This document shows positions 1 to 7,998 of a stretch of DNA of 64,000 nucleotides, piece by piece. Location of the stretch: assembly GCF_002979515.1 (NCBI RefSeq), contig NZ_PCPA01000011.1, positions 62,001-126,000 of the forward strand, given 5' to 3'. The notes beneath the pieces were generated by a model that saw nothing but the letters and a program-made list of their open reading frames with translations, did no database searches and was not told where the DNA came from. The position numbers and the translations under genes were made by a program. Within the stretch, counting starts at the first letter, position 1, and each line of letters starts with the position of its first letter. Origin of the DNA: Microbacterium sp. MYb54. Lineage in GTDB: Bacteria; Actinomycetota; Actinomycetes; Actinomycetales; Microbacteriaceae.

Positions 1-165
1 CTCGATCTTCACGAGCAGCGTCTCGTAGCCGGGGGAGTACAGGCTCCGCCACGGCGGTCGGATCACGTATCCGCGGTGGTCGACCGCGGTGTCGCCTGCA
101 TAGGAGTTGTTCGCCTCCTCCTTCGAGAGGTACAGCGGGAAGGTCTGGACGCGCGTGATCTTCAC
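1..165 (-). CDS. Enolase-superfamily (mandelate racemase/sugar-acid dehydratase-like) protein, N-terminus only
   Basis: Only the first 55 codons are inside the window; the gene runs off the left edge. The readable N-terminus begins VKITRVQTFPLYLS and ends near YETLLVKIE, the usual opening of the mandelate racemase/muconate-lactonizing capping domain. Such enzymes often dehydrate sugar acids to 2-keto-3-deoxy acids, which fits the lactonase and KDPG-type aldolase nearby. The GTG at 165 is preferred because GGAG lies 6 nt upstream; an in-frame ATG at 183 has no Shine-Dalgarno. It lies 90 bp behind the IclR gene on the same strand and is probably co-transcribed with it. The catalytic barrel is not visible, so the substrate is unknown. 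Confidence 0.6.
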   Translation of the reverse strand, partial: MKITRVQTFPLYLSKEEANNSYAGDTAVDHRGYVIRPPWRSLYSPGYETLLVKIE

Positions 166-255
166 AGGGGTCTCCAAAGACATCGATGGTCGAGCGGCCG
201 GCGGCGGGGTGCCGCGGTCAGGGGGTCAGAGGGTCGCGAGGCGTCGCGGCGGGGA

Positions 256-1059
256 TCAGAGCGCCGCGAACGCCGATGCGGTGCGGGAGGGGCTGTACCC
301 GAGGGCGACGGAGATCTCGTCGGCGGCCTCGATCAGCTGCAGGGCGAGTTCCTGGTGAGAGGCGTGCAGATCCAGCACCGAGAGAGGCCCGCTGGCCGAG
401 AGGCCGGCGACGATCTCTCCCGCGCGATTGCGGATGGGGGCGGCGATGCACGCACGGCCGAATGCGAGCTCCTCGATCTCGGTCGCATAGCCGCGGCTGC
501 GCGACTCGTCGAGGGCGATCTGCATCGCGGCGCGGTCGACGATCGTGTGCGGGGTGAAGCGCTGGGGCGTCTGCGCGAAGTACTCGTCCACCTGCTCGTC
601 GGTCATACCGGAGAGCAGTGCCTTGCCGATCCCGGTCGCATGCAGCGGACCGGTGCGCCCTGCCATCGCGAACGACTTGGGCGCGAGCGCACCCTCGAAG
701 TTGCAGAGGTAGGTGAAGGTGAAGCCGCTGAGCTCGGCGACGTTCACGCCGATCTCGATCTTGCGGGCGAGGTTCTGCGCGATCTGCCGCGAGGCGCGGA
801 AGATGGGCGAGCCGTTGAGGGCGATCGTGCCGAGCGCCACGGCAGCGGGGCCGAGGCGGTAGAGCCCGGTGCGGGCGTCCTGCACCACGAACCTCATGCG
901 GTCGAGCGCCGACATCATGCGCGAGACGGTGGACTGGCCGAGCCCGGTGAGGGTGCAGAGTTCGGAGACCCTGAGCTCACCCGCCTCTTCGGTGAAGCAT
1001 GCGAGCAACGACATCGCTCGTTCGACGGTCTGGGTGCCGCCCACCGATTCCGATGCCAT
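256..1059 (-). CDS. IclR-family transcriptional regulator
   Basis: A 267-aa protein with an N-terminal winged helix (about residues 10-75, including LTGLGQSTVSRMMSALD) followed by the IclR effector domain with the family features ATGIGKALL and AFGRACIAAPI. IclR proteins bind promoter palindromes as dimers of dimers and sense small organic acids. The start is the ATG at 1059, with AGGAGG about 7 nt upstream; a GTG two codons earlier is possible. It is divergent from the sugar ABC importer at 1289 and is the obvious local regulator of the 1-7895 cluster. The element at 1168-1181, repeated at 6282-6295, is its candidate operator. Effector unknown. Confidence 0.93.
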   Translation of the reverse strand: MASESVGGTQTVERAMSLLACFTEEAGELRVSELCTLTGLGQSTVSRMMSALDRMRFVVQDARTGLYRLGPAAVALGTIALNGSPIFRASRQIAQNLARKIEIGVNVAELSGFTFTYLCNFEGALAPKSFAMAGRTGPLHATGIGKALLSGMTDEQVDEYFAQTPQRFTPHTIVDRAAMQIALDESRSRGYATEIEELAFGRACIAAPIRNRAGEIVAGLSASGPLSVLDLHASHQELALQLIEAADEISVALGYSPSRTASAFAAL

Positions 1060-1167
1060 GGTCACTCCTCCTCAGTACTGCCGCCGCGGATGCGACGCTG
1101 CGGCTGGTCGCCGCTGCCAGTCATCCTATTCAGTGAAATGGCTTCGAGCAACACAAATGTGGGTGTC

Positions 1168-1181
1168 TTATGCATTTTGTG
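1168..1181 (+). promoter_or_regulatory. Candidate IclR operator, copy 1
   Basis: TTATGCATTTTGTG sits between the divergent iclR and ABC importer genes. It matches 13 of 14 bases with 6282-6295 in the cluster's second divergent promoter region. Both lie in AT-rich intergenic DNA and contain the palindrome ATGCAT. Assigning it to the IclR protein at 256-1059 is inference. Confidence 0.5.
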
Positions 1182-1288
1182 GATTTCGCATCCGCATTGT
1201 GGTTGAATAGCCCCACGTCGACGTCGACGACTGTGACGACGATGCGCAGGGCCCCACGCGGGGTCGTCTCTACGGGAAAGTGACTGCA

Positions 1289-2227
1289 ATGCAACAAGCC
1301 ATACTCGAGCGGCCCGCCGAGAGCGAGCAGAAGGCCGTCGAGCCACGCTCAGGGCGACGCTCCACGCTCGGCGCGAAGGATCGCACCTTCGGATTCATGA
1401 TCGCACTTCCCGCGGTCCTCCTGTTCCTCGTGATCGCGATCTTCCCCCTCGTGTCGAGCATCTTCACGAGCCTCTTCGATCAGTCGCTGCTACGCCCGGA
1501 GCGCACCTTCGTCGGCCTCGACAACTATGCGGCCGTCTGGGAGGAGTTCTTCGCCCGACTCGGCACGACTCTCGTGTTCGCCTCGCTCGCGACGGTCTTC
1601 CCCCTCGTGCTCGGTGTGGCACTCGCGTTGCTGCTGAACGCCCGCATGCGTGGTCGCAACATCCTGCGCGGTGCTCTGATGCTCCCGTGGCTGCTGCCCG
1701 GCGTCGTCGTCTCCTTCCTCTGGGCGTGGATCTTCAATGACAGCTACGGCGTCGTCAACCACGTCCTCACAACGTTCGGACTGCCCGAGATCAGCATGCT
1801 CGGCACCCCCACCGGTGCCATGGCGGCCGTCGTCATCGCCAAGACCTGGCACTCGTTCCCGTGGATCATGGTCGTCGCCCTCGCCGTGCTCCAGACGCTG
1901 CCGAGCGAGCAGATCGAGGCCGCCACGATCGACGGAGCAACCCGCGCGCAGCGGTTCCGTCACATCTCGCTGCCGCACATCGCCGGCCCGGTCACCCTCG
2001 TCGCGGTGCTGGAGTTCATCTACAACTTCGGCAACTTCGACACGATCTTCGTGATGACCGGCGGCGGGCCGGGCAACTCGACGACGACGCTCGCGGTCAG
2101 CCTCTACGATCTCGCGTTCGGCAGCTACGAACTCGGCAAGGCTTCCGCGATGGGTGCCCTCTGGCTCGTCCTGCTCGCGATCATCACGAGCGGATACCTG
2201 TTCCTCAACCGTCGGCTGGAGAAGTGA
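1289..2227 (+). CDS. Carbohydrate ABC transporter permease (MalF-like)
   Basis: A 312-aa inner-membrane permease of the CUT1 sugar-importer family. Six hydrophobic segments are visible, beginning around residues 36-60, and the EAA loop that docks the ATPase is at about 210-217 (EAATIDGA). The ATG at 1289 has GGGAAAG 8 nt upstream; an in-frame GTG at 1280 overlaps that site and is less likely. The stop overlaps the next permease start (TGATG), so the pair is translationally coupled. The substrate is probably the sugar or sugar acid degraded by the surrounding genes. No ATPase follows, so a shared MsiK-type ATPase elsewhere is expected. Confidence 0.93.
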   Translation: MQQAILERPAESEQKAVEPRSGRRSTLGAKDRTFGFMIALPAVLLFLVIAIFPLVSSIFTSLFDQSLLRPERTFVGLDNYAAVWEEFFARLGTTLVFASLATVFPLVLGVALALLLNARMRGRNILRGALMLPWLLPGVVVSFLWAWIFNDSYGVVNHVLTTFGLPEISMLGTPTGAMAAVVIAKTWHSFPWIMVVALAVLQTLPSEQIEAATIDGATRAQRFRHISLPHIAGPVTLVAVLEFIYNFGNFDTIFVMTGGGPGNSTTTLAVSLYDLAFGSYELGKASAMGALWLVLLAIITSGYLFLNRRLEK

Positions 2228-3084
2228 TGCGCCGTAGTCGTGATGTCGGGGAGTCGATCATCCGCCCCCACCTGTCCATCCCGGGACGCGTCCTGCTCCT
2301 GCTGCTGGCCCTGTTCGGCCTGCTGCCGGTCTACTGGCTCACGGCGACCGCGTTCACGAGGAAGGAAGACGTCTTCTCCGCGGATCGTCCGTTCTTCCCG
2401 GTCAATCCGACGATCGAGAACTTCGTCGGCTTCTTCCAGAACGACCTGCTGCTGAAGAACCTCCTGAACAGCATCATCGTCTCCACCGGCACCGCCCTGC
2501 TCGCGGTCCTGGTCGGCGGTCTGATGGCGTACTCGCTCTCGAAGTTCCGCTACCGCGGACGCAACGCCATCATGTTCATGTTCCTCATCGGACAGCTGAT
2601 CCCCGGTGCCCTGCTGCTCATCTCGCTGTACCTGATGCTGAGCTCCGCCGGACTGCTCTACACCTACACGGCGCTGATCATCTCGTTCACGACTTTCACG
2701 CTGCCGCTCGCAGTGTTCCTGCTGAAGGGCATCATCGACGCCCTGCCCGATGACATCCTCGAGGCTGCGAAGGTGGACGGACTCTCGCGCACCGGGACGA
2801 TCTTCCGCATCGTGTTCCCGCTCGTGGTCCCCGGTCTCATCACCGCGGGCATGTTCGCCTTCATGCGCGGCTGGAGCGATCTCCTCTTCGCGCTCACGCT
2901 CGCCGGCCCCGACAAGCAGACGCTTCCGGCGGGACTGACCCAGGCGTTCATCCGAGAAGGCACGGCCGACTGGCCGGCGCTGATGGCGGCATCGCTCATC
3001 ACCTCCCTCCCGCTCGTCATCATCTTCGTCCTCCTGCAGCGCTACTTCGTCTCCGGCCTCGCGGCCGGAGCGGTCAAGGGGTAG
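2227..3084 (+). CDS. Carbohydrate ABC transporter permease (MalG-like)
   Basis: A 285-aa permease partner of the preceding gene. The first membrane span is at about residues 21-42, and the EAA loop reads EAAKVDGL at about 179-186, followed by the usual C-terminal spans. The ATG at 2227 overlaps the upstream stop by one base. MalF/MalG-type pairs form the heterodimeric channel of CUT1 importers in the cytoplasmic membrane. Its binding protein follows after 49 bp. The stretch upstream of the ATG in the same frame overlaps the other permease and is not real coding sequence. Confidence 0.93.
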   Translation: MRRSRDVGESIIRPHLSIPGRVLLLLLALFGLLPVYWLTATAFTRKEDVFSADRPFFPVNPTIENFVGFFQNDLLLKNLLNSIIVSTGTALLAVLVGGLMAYSLSKFRYRGRNAIMFMFLIGQLIPGALLLISLYLMLSSAGLLYTYTALIISFTTFTLPLAVFLLKGIIDALPDDILEAAKVDGLSRTGTIFRIVFPLVVPGLITAGMFAFMRGWSDLLFALTLAGPDKQTLPAGLTQAFIREGTADWPALMAASLITSLPLVIIFVLLQRYFVSGLAAGAVKG

Positions 3085-3133
3085 TCATGCGTCCCGAACA
3101 GCTCGTCCCCCTCATCCCGAAGGAGCACTCCTC

Positions 3134-4447
3134 ATGAACATCTCGAACTCGCAGCTGAGCCGCCGAGCCTTCCTCGGAGGCGGTACTGTCCTCGCCGCGT
3201 TCGGAGCGCTCGCGCTCGCCGGCTGTGCGACGCCCGCTGCCCCCGGCACCGGCGCCGGTGCCACGGCAGCAGCCGCGACCAAGGCCAAGACCATCAACTT
3301 CTACGGCAACTCGCTCGGCGAGGAGGCCCTGAAGTCGGCGTGGCAGGGGATCCTCGACGGCTTCTCGAAGCAGGAGGGCGTCAAGGTCGCCCCGGTCATC
3401 TACCCGTACGACCAGGCAGCCACGCAGCTGGCCCTGACCGGACGCTCCGGCAACCTCATGGGTGTCGGTCAGTCCGGCGGGTGGCAGGTGCTCACCCCGA
3501 TGAACGTGCTCGCAGACCTCACCGACCTCGCCAAGGGGCTGGGCATCCCGCAGGGTGTGCTCGACTCCTACACGATGGACGGCAAGCTGCTCGTGCTGCC
3601 GCTGACGGCTGCCGGCATCGGCATCATCACCAACGGCGAGATCGCGAAGAGCGTCGGCATCAAGTCGGGCATGACCGTGGAGCAGTTCGCCACCGCGCTC
3701 GAGAAGATCAAGAAGCAGGACTCCTCGCTGATCCCGTACGCGGCGGTCACCAAGAACCCGGACCTCAAGGACGCCGTGCCGTGGATGTGGGGCTTCGGCA
3801 GCGAGGTCGTCACCGACGACCTGAAGTGCACACTGGGAGACGCCGAGAGCGTCAAGGCCGTCACCTGGTACAAGTCGCTGCAGGATGCCGGCCTCACGCA
3901 GACGAACGTGGCGCGCAGCGATGCCCGCATCCTGTTCGCGAGTGGCAGGGCAGCCCTGTACGACGACGCACCGCTCGCGTCGACCTTCGTCAAGACGAAC
4001 GGCGCGGCGCAGGACATCATCGACAACATCGGTGCCATCTCGCGCCCGACCGCCGGTGGCAAGGAATCGTTCAACCGGGCCTGGGGCAGCGGTGTCTTCG
4101 CGACGGCTGGCGAGGGCGAGCTCACGAGCCGTGACTTCATCCTCTACGCGGCGACCAACGTCGAGGCGGCGACCGCGCTGTACGAGAACTCGGCGGTCGC
4201 TCCTGCCGCCAAGACCGTGGCCGACAAGATCCCCGCTCTCGCGGCCGACAAGTTCCAGGGCGCGTTCCGCACCGAGGTCTCCGAGCACGCTCGCGGGGCC
4301 GCATGGGACCGCGTCGCCGTCACGGCCCAGATCGACGCCGCCATCGGCGCTGGTGTCGCGACGATCCTCGCCGGTCAGGTCGAGGCGCAGGCCGGCCTCA
4401 ACGCCCTGAAGAAGGAAGTGCAGGGGCTGCTCGACGCCAACTCCTGA
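3134..4447 (+). CDS. Extracellular sugar-binding lipoprotein of the ABC importer (probable Tat substrate)
   Basis: A 437-aa solute-binding protein. The N-terminus carries a twin-arginine motif SRRAFLG at residues 9-15, a hydrophobic stretch, and a lipobox ending LAGC with the lipidated cysteine at 31, followed by an Ala/Gly/Pro linker. The mature part resembles family-1 carbohydrate-binding proteins. It should be exported folded, anchored outside the membrane, and deliver ligand to the two permeases encoded just upstream. The start has AAGGAG about 10 nt before it. A 13-bp stem-loop at 4468-4510 follows the gene. Ligand identity cannot be read from the sequence. Confidence 0.92.
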   Translation: MNISNSQLSRRAFLGGGTVLAAFGALALAGCATPAAPGTGAGATAAAATKAKTINFYGNSLGEEALKSAWQGILDGFSKQEGVKVAPVIYPYDQAATQLALTGRSGNLMGVGQSGGWQVLTPMNVLADLTDLAKGLGIPQGVLDSYTMDGKLLVLPLTAAGIGIITNGEIAKSVGIKSGMTVEQFATALEKIKKQDSSLIPYAAVTKNPDLKDAVPWMWGFGSEVVTDDLKCTLGDAESVKAVTWYKSLQDAGLTQTNVARSDARILFASGRAALYDDAPLASTFVKTNGAAQDIIDNIGAISRPTAGGKESFNRAWGSGVFATAGEGELTSRDFILYAATNVEAATALYENSAVAPAAKTVADKIPALAADKFQGAFRTEVSEHARGAAWDRVAVTAQIDAAIGAGVATILAGQVEAQAGLNALKKEVQGLLDANS

Positions 4448-4467
4448 CCTGTCGCCTGCTTCGAATC

Positions 4468-4510
4468 GCGTGAATGGCCGTGTTCCCTCCGGGGATGCGG
4501 CCATTCACGC
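4468..4510 (+). terminator. Stem-loop terminator after the ABC importer operon
   Basis: GCGTGAATGGCCG (4468-4480) pairs perfectly with CGGCCATTCACGC (4498-4510), a 13-bp stem with a 17-nt loop and no U tract. It lies between the convergent importer and SDR operons and may act in both directions. Confidence 0.6.
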
Positions 4511-4547
4511 GCTTCGTACGTCTGCGGTGAGGTACAAGAACCACGAC

Positions 4548-4581
4548 GAAGGCCGCGTCCCGACAAGGGGACGCGGCCTTC
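4548..4581 (-). terminator. Stem-loop terminator of the SDR/DapA-like operon
   Basis: GAAGGCCGCGTCCC (4548-4561) pairs perfectly with GGGACGCGGCCTTC (4568-4581), a 14-bp GC-rich stem with a 6-nt loop, 19 bp beyond the SDR stop on the minus strand. Confidence 0.75.
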
Positions 4582-4599
4582 ATCGTGCGAACCGGCGGT

Positions 4600-5319
4600 T
4601 CAGAGCCAGCGGTCGCGCAGTACGGGCTTCAGCCAGGCGGCGGGGGATGAGATCGACAGGCCGCCGTCGACGGGGATCGACGCTCCGGTGATGAAGGACG
4701 CGGCGTCGGAGGCGAGGAACGCGACGACTGAGGCCACTTCCTCCGGCCGGCCGATGCGTCCGAGGGGGTAGCCCTCGCTCTCGCCGGTGTCGATCGCTGA
4801 GATGCTTCCCGGCTGCACGGCGTTGACGCGGATGCCCTGGGGGCCGTAGTCGAGGGCCAGCTGTCGTACGAGGCCGTCGACGCCCGCCTTGGCGGCCGCG
4901 TAGGCCGGCAGGGCGGGGGCTGCGAGCGACGAGTTGACCGACGTCACGGCGACGATCGACGAGCCCCGCGTGAGGCGCGAGAGTGCCGCCCTCGCCACGA
5001 AGAACGCCGAGTCGAGAGTGGCGCCCAGCGCGCCGCGCCAGTCCTCGTCGCTCGTGGCTTCCGCGCGCGCGATCGGCATGCGGCCGGCCGCGAGCACGAC
5101 GACGTCGAGTCGACCCAGCGCCTGCTCCGCATCGGCGACGGCGCGGTCGGCCGCCTCGGGCCTGCTGCAGTCCGCGACGAGGTACCGCTCGAAGACCGGA
5201 TCCGACGACTCCTCGAGCCCCACTCCGACGACGGCATCGCCGCCATCGGTGAAGGCGCGGGCGATCGCGAGACCGATGTCGGAGTTGCCGCCGATCAGCA
5301 GCACGCCGCGGCGGGTCAC
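4600..5319 (-). CDS. SDR-family NAD(P)-dependent sugar dehydrogenase/oxidoreductase
   Basis: A 239-aa classical short-chain dehydrogenase. The nucleotide-binding glycine motif is GGNSDIG (10-16), the usual NNAG is replaced by LAAGR (76-80), the catalytic serine is about 127 in VTSVNS, and the Tyr-Lys pair is Y140/K144 (YAAAK). The GTG start at 5319 overlaps the stop of the upstream DapA-like gene (GTGA); a longer frame extends into that gene and is rejected. In this cluster it probably oxidises a sugar to its lactone ahead of the SMP-30 lactonase, or reduces a keto-sugar intermediate. Substrate is inferred only from context. Confidence 0.88.
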   Translation of the reverse strand: MTRRGVLLIGGNSDIGLAIARAFTDGGDAVVGVGLEESSDPVFERYLVADCSRPEAADRAVADAEQALGRLDVVVLAAGRMPIARAEATSDEDWRGALGATLDSAFFVARAALSRLTRGSSIVAVTSVNSSLAAPALPAYAAAKAGVDGLVRQLALDYGPQGIRVNAVQPGSISAIDTGESEGYPLGRIGRPEEVASVVAFLASDAASFITGASIPVDGGLSISSPAAWLKPVLRDRWL

Positions 5320-6233
5320 ACGCGCACCGTGGCGGGGATCGGCGGAAGGGCGAGCTCGTCGATCACGAGCTTGACCGATGCGCGGCTTCCGGCGTCCAGC
5401 CGCGAGGCCGGATAGCGCACGGTCGCGTGGTCGATGATGCCGCGCGCGACGAGAATCTCCTTGTGCACCGCCCACGCGATGCCGCCTTGCAGACCGATGA
5501 GCACGAGAGGGAGCATACGACGGAACTCGGCGCGCGCCTCGTCGACGCGCCCCTCCACGAACTGCGCGAGCACCGGACCGAGCAGGTCGGGGAACTCGCA
5601 GGCCGGCATCGTGCCGACGGCGCCCCTGGCGTACTCCTCCAGGCAGAACTGCGCGTTCTGTCCGCCGAGCACCGCGAAGTCCGGGTCGTCGATCGCCGAG
5701 ACGACGGCGCCGACCTTGGGGGCGGTCGGCGGCGCTTCGACCTTGACGGAGTCGACGCCCTCCAGGCGGGCGATCTCGGCGATCAGCGACGGCGCCATCG
5801 CGACACCGGTGACGCCGGGGGCATCCTGCACCATGACCGAGAGGGAGGTGGCGTCGGCGACGTCGCCGTAGAAGTCCACGAGCGTCCCTGCCGGCGGCTT
5901 CACCATGAACGGCGGCAGCACCATGAGCGCGTTCGCGCCGCCCTCTTCCGCGAGGAGTGCCTGCTCGATCGAGGTCGCCGTGGAGGTGCCGTTGACGCCG
6001 GCGATCACGGGGATCCGGCCGTCGACCACGCGGACGACGTCGTCCAGGATCGTGCGCCGCTCCTCGGTGGTGAGGGCGAAGCCCTCGCTCGCCATGCCGA
6101 AGACGGCGACGCCGTCGACCCCGGATGCGAGCTGGAACTCGACCAGTCGACGCAGGCTTTCGCGGTCGAGGGCGCCCGACTCGTCGAAAGGAGTTGCCAG
6201 GATGGGCATCAAGCCGTGGAGTGTCGGAGCCAT
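5316..6233 (-). CDS. Dihydrodipicolinate synthase (DapA/NAL)-family lyase, atypical active site
   Basis: A 305-aa class I aldolase-fold protein starting MAPTLHGLMPILATPFD. The Schiff-base lysine is K164 (DSVKVE). The strand that normally carries the catalytic tyrosine (YNVP in DapA) reads VMVQDAP, placing Gln136 where Tyr is expected, so this is unlikely to be lysine-pathway DapA. Family members include 2-keto-3-deoxy sugar-acid aldolases and dehydratases, which fits the cluster. The ATG at 6233 is preferred, with GGGGAAA about 6 nt upstream; 15 extra in-frame codons reach into the promoter. Translationally coupled to the SDR. A candidate IclR element is 49 bp upstream. Confidence 0.85.
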   Translation of the reverse strand: MAPTLHGLMPILATPFDESGALDRESLRRLVEFQLASGVDGVAVFGMASEGFALTTEERRTILDDVVRVVDGRIPVIAGVNGTSTATSIEQALLAEEGGANALMVLPPFMVKPPAGTLVDFYGDVADATSLSVMVQDAPGVTGVAMAPSLIAEIARLEGVDSVKVEAPPTAPKVGAVVSAIDDPDFAVLGGQNAQFCLEEYARGAVGTMPACEFPDLLGPVLAQFVEGRVDEARAEFRRMLPLVLIGLQGGIAWAVHKEILVARGIIDHATVRYPASRLDAGSRASVKLVIDELALPPIPATVRV

Positions 6234-6281
6234 CAGCTGTTTCCCCGCTTCATCATCGTGTATCCACATTTCTCGCAAGTG

Positions 6282-6295
6282 TTATGCATATTGTG
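6282..6295 (+). promoter_or_regulatory. Candidate IclR operator, copy 2
   Basis: TTATGCATATTGTG lies between the divergent DapA-like and SMP-30 genes and matches the site at 1168-1181 in 13 of 14 bases. Its position between two catabolic operons suggests one regulator controls both transport and catabolism. Inference. Confidence 0.5.
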
Positions 6296-6345
6296 AGATA
6301 GTCTGCCACATAACGGTTACGAGCTACCAGCGAAGGATGACCCGG

Positions 6346-7254
6346 ATGTCGCACACCCAGACCGCCCGAACCGTCGAGATCCTCTCCGACGCCCGATATG
6401 TCCAGGCCGAGTCGCCGCGTTGGGACGGTCGCGACGGGAGCCTCGCCTGGATCGACATGGCCACCGGGTCTCTGCACCGCGGTCGGTTCGAGCAGGGGAA
6501 GCTCGTTCCCGTGGACGCAGTGGTCGTCGGTGCGCAGATCGGCGCTCCGGTCCCGCTCGCGCAGCCGGGGGCGGGCTGGCTCGTCGGCGTCGATCGCCGC
6601 GTGGTGCACGTGAGTGACGACGGGGTCGTCACCCCGGTCACGGATGACATCGCGGGGCCGGGCGACTACATGAACGACGGCGGCGGTGACCCGTCCGGGC
6701 GCTTCTGGGTGGGCAGTCAGTCGATGCCCCGTGACCCGCACTGCACGCTGTGGAGCATCGGCCCAGACGCGGAGCCGATCGCGCGCCTCGACGGGGTGAC
6801 CGTCTCCAACGGCCTCTCCTTCGATCGCACCGGCTCGACGCTGTATTACATCGACACGCTTCCGCACCGCAGCATCGAGGCGTTCGACGTGGCACCCGAC
6901 GGTGAGCTCTCGAACCGCCGCACCGTGTGCCGGGTCGAGGGCGGCAACCCCGACGGCATGGCGATCGACCTCGACGGCATGCTCTGGGTCGCGGTGTGGG
7001 ATGCCTCCGAGGTGCGTCGCTACTCGCCCGCGGGCGAGCTCGTCGAGACGATCGTCCTGCCGGCGAAGCGGCCCACCGCCGTGGCACTCGTCGACCGACT
7101 GCTCGTGATCACGACGGCCAGCATCGGGCTGACGGATCCCACCGACGCCGACGGCGCACTGCTCGGCGTGCAGGTCGATGTCGGCGGTGCGCCCGCTTTC
7201 CCGTGGGGCGGCAGGGCGCCGATCGTCGACGGCGAAGAGGCGGCAGCGCTGTGA
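6346..7254 (+). CDS. SMP-30/gluconolactonase-family lactonase
   Basis: A 302-aa six-bladed beta-propeller hydrolase. Expected metal and substrate residues are visible: E22 in AESPRW, N110/D111 in YMNDGG, N155 in VSNGLSFD and D203 in GNPDGMAID. These proteins open sugar lactones to sugar acids using a divalent metal. The ATG at 6346 has AAGGA 8 nt upstream; an in-frame ATG at 6337 is possible, and the longer frame from 5905 crosses the divergent gene and is rejected. It overlaps the aldolase gene by GTGA. In the route it should act between the dehydrogenase and the dehydratase. Confidence 0.9.
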   Translation: MSHTQTARTVEILSDARYVQAESPRWDGRDGSLAWIDMATGSLHRGRFEQGKLVPVDAVVVGAQIGAPVPLAQPGAGWLVGVDRRVVHVSDDGVVTPVTDDIAGPGDYMNDGGGDPSGRFWVGSQSMPRDPHCTLWSIGPDAEPIARLDGVTVSNGLSFDRTGSTLYYIDTLPHRSIEAFDVAPDGELSNRRTVCRVEGGNPDGMAIDLDGMLWVAVWDASEVRRYSPAGELVETIVLPAKRPTAVALVDRLLVITTASIGLTDPTDADGALLGVQVDVGGAPAFPWGGRAPIVDGEEAAAL

Positions 7255-7895
7255 GCACCGTCGACAACGCGCAGCTGCAGGAGCGGCTGCGCAGCACGCG
7301 GCTCGTCGCGATCCTCCGCGGGACCGACGTCGACGCCACGATCGCTGCAGCACGGACGCTTCTGGAGACGGGGGTGCTCACCCTCGAGATCGCACTCACC
7401 CTGCAGGACGCGGAGGAGGCGATCGCCCAGGTGGTGCAGGATGCTCCGCCCGGGGCGCTGATCGGCGCCGGCACGGTGCTCGACGAGGCAGACGTCGATC
7501 GGGCGGTCGCCGCCGGAGCGCAGTTCATGGTGACGCCCGCCCTCAGCGCCTCCGTCCCCTATGCGGTCAGCCAGGGCATCGGCGTGCTTCCGGGCGTCTA
7601 CACGCCCACCGAGATCCAGCGGGGCCACGACCTCGGCAGCGCGGCCGTGAAGCTGTTCCCGGCATCGGCGCTCGGCTCCGGCTTCATCCGCGCCGTACGA
7701 GATCCCTTCCCACAGGCGCGGATCATCCCCGTGGGAGGAGTGAGCGTCGACACCGTGGGCGAGTTCCTCTCCGCAGGCGCCTTCGGCATCGGAGTGGGAG
7801 GGCCCCTCGTCGGCGATGCCGCGACCCCCGGCGGCGACCTCGAGGCTCTCGCCATCCGCGCCAGGGCGTTCGTGCAGGCCGTGCAGACGGGTTGA
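7251..7895 (+). CDS. eda: KDPG/KHG-type 2-keto-3-deoxy-(phospho)gluconate aldolase
   Basis: A 214-aa class I aldolase. Diagnostic motifs are LEIAL with E46 as general acid/base, GAGTV (72-76), PGVYTPTE (114-121) and AAVKLFPAS with Schiff-base lysine K134. It cleaves 2-keto-3-deoxy-6-phosphogluconate or a non-phosphorylated analogue to pyruvate plus an aldehyde. The GTG at 7251 overlaps the lactonase stop, so the pair is coupled. The cluster also holds a DapA-family lyase, so the true substrate could be 2-keto-3-deoxygalactonate or a related acid. No KDG kinase is present in this cluster, though one could lie left of the window. Confidence 0.9.
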   Translation: MSTVDNAQLQERLRSTRLVAILRGTDVDATIAAARTLLETGVLTLEIALTLQDAEEAIAQVVQDAPPGALIGAGTVLDEADVDRAVAAGAQFMVTPALSASVPYAVSQGIGVLPGVYTPTEIQRGHDLGSAAVKLFPASALGSGFIRAVRDPFPQARIIPVGGVSVDTVGEFLSAGAFGIGVGGPLVGDAATPGGDLEALAIRARAFVQAVQTG

Positions 7896-7998
7896 CCGGC
7901 CAACTCCATAGGTCTCTCATCACCGGTCCCTCGATCTCGCATATGCGCGATTCCTAACGTCGATCTCGCCCCGCGATGGCCGCGGCGGAAGGAGAGAG

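Noticed and set aside
3074-4504. Long minus-strand open frame (476 codons) opposite the sugar-binding lipoprotein
   Set aside because: High-GC mirror frame of a well-supported gene, with no start signal, no recognisable motif and biased low-complexity composition.
7894-7928. GACCGG...CCGGTC inverted repeat after the aldolase gene
   Set aside because: Six-base arms with a long loop and no U tract; too weak to call a terminator.
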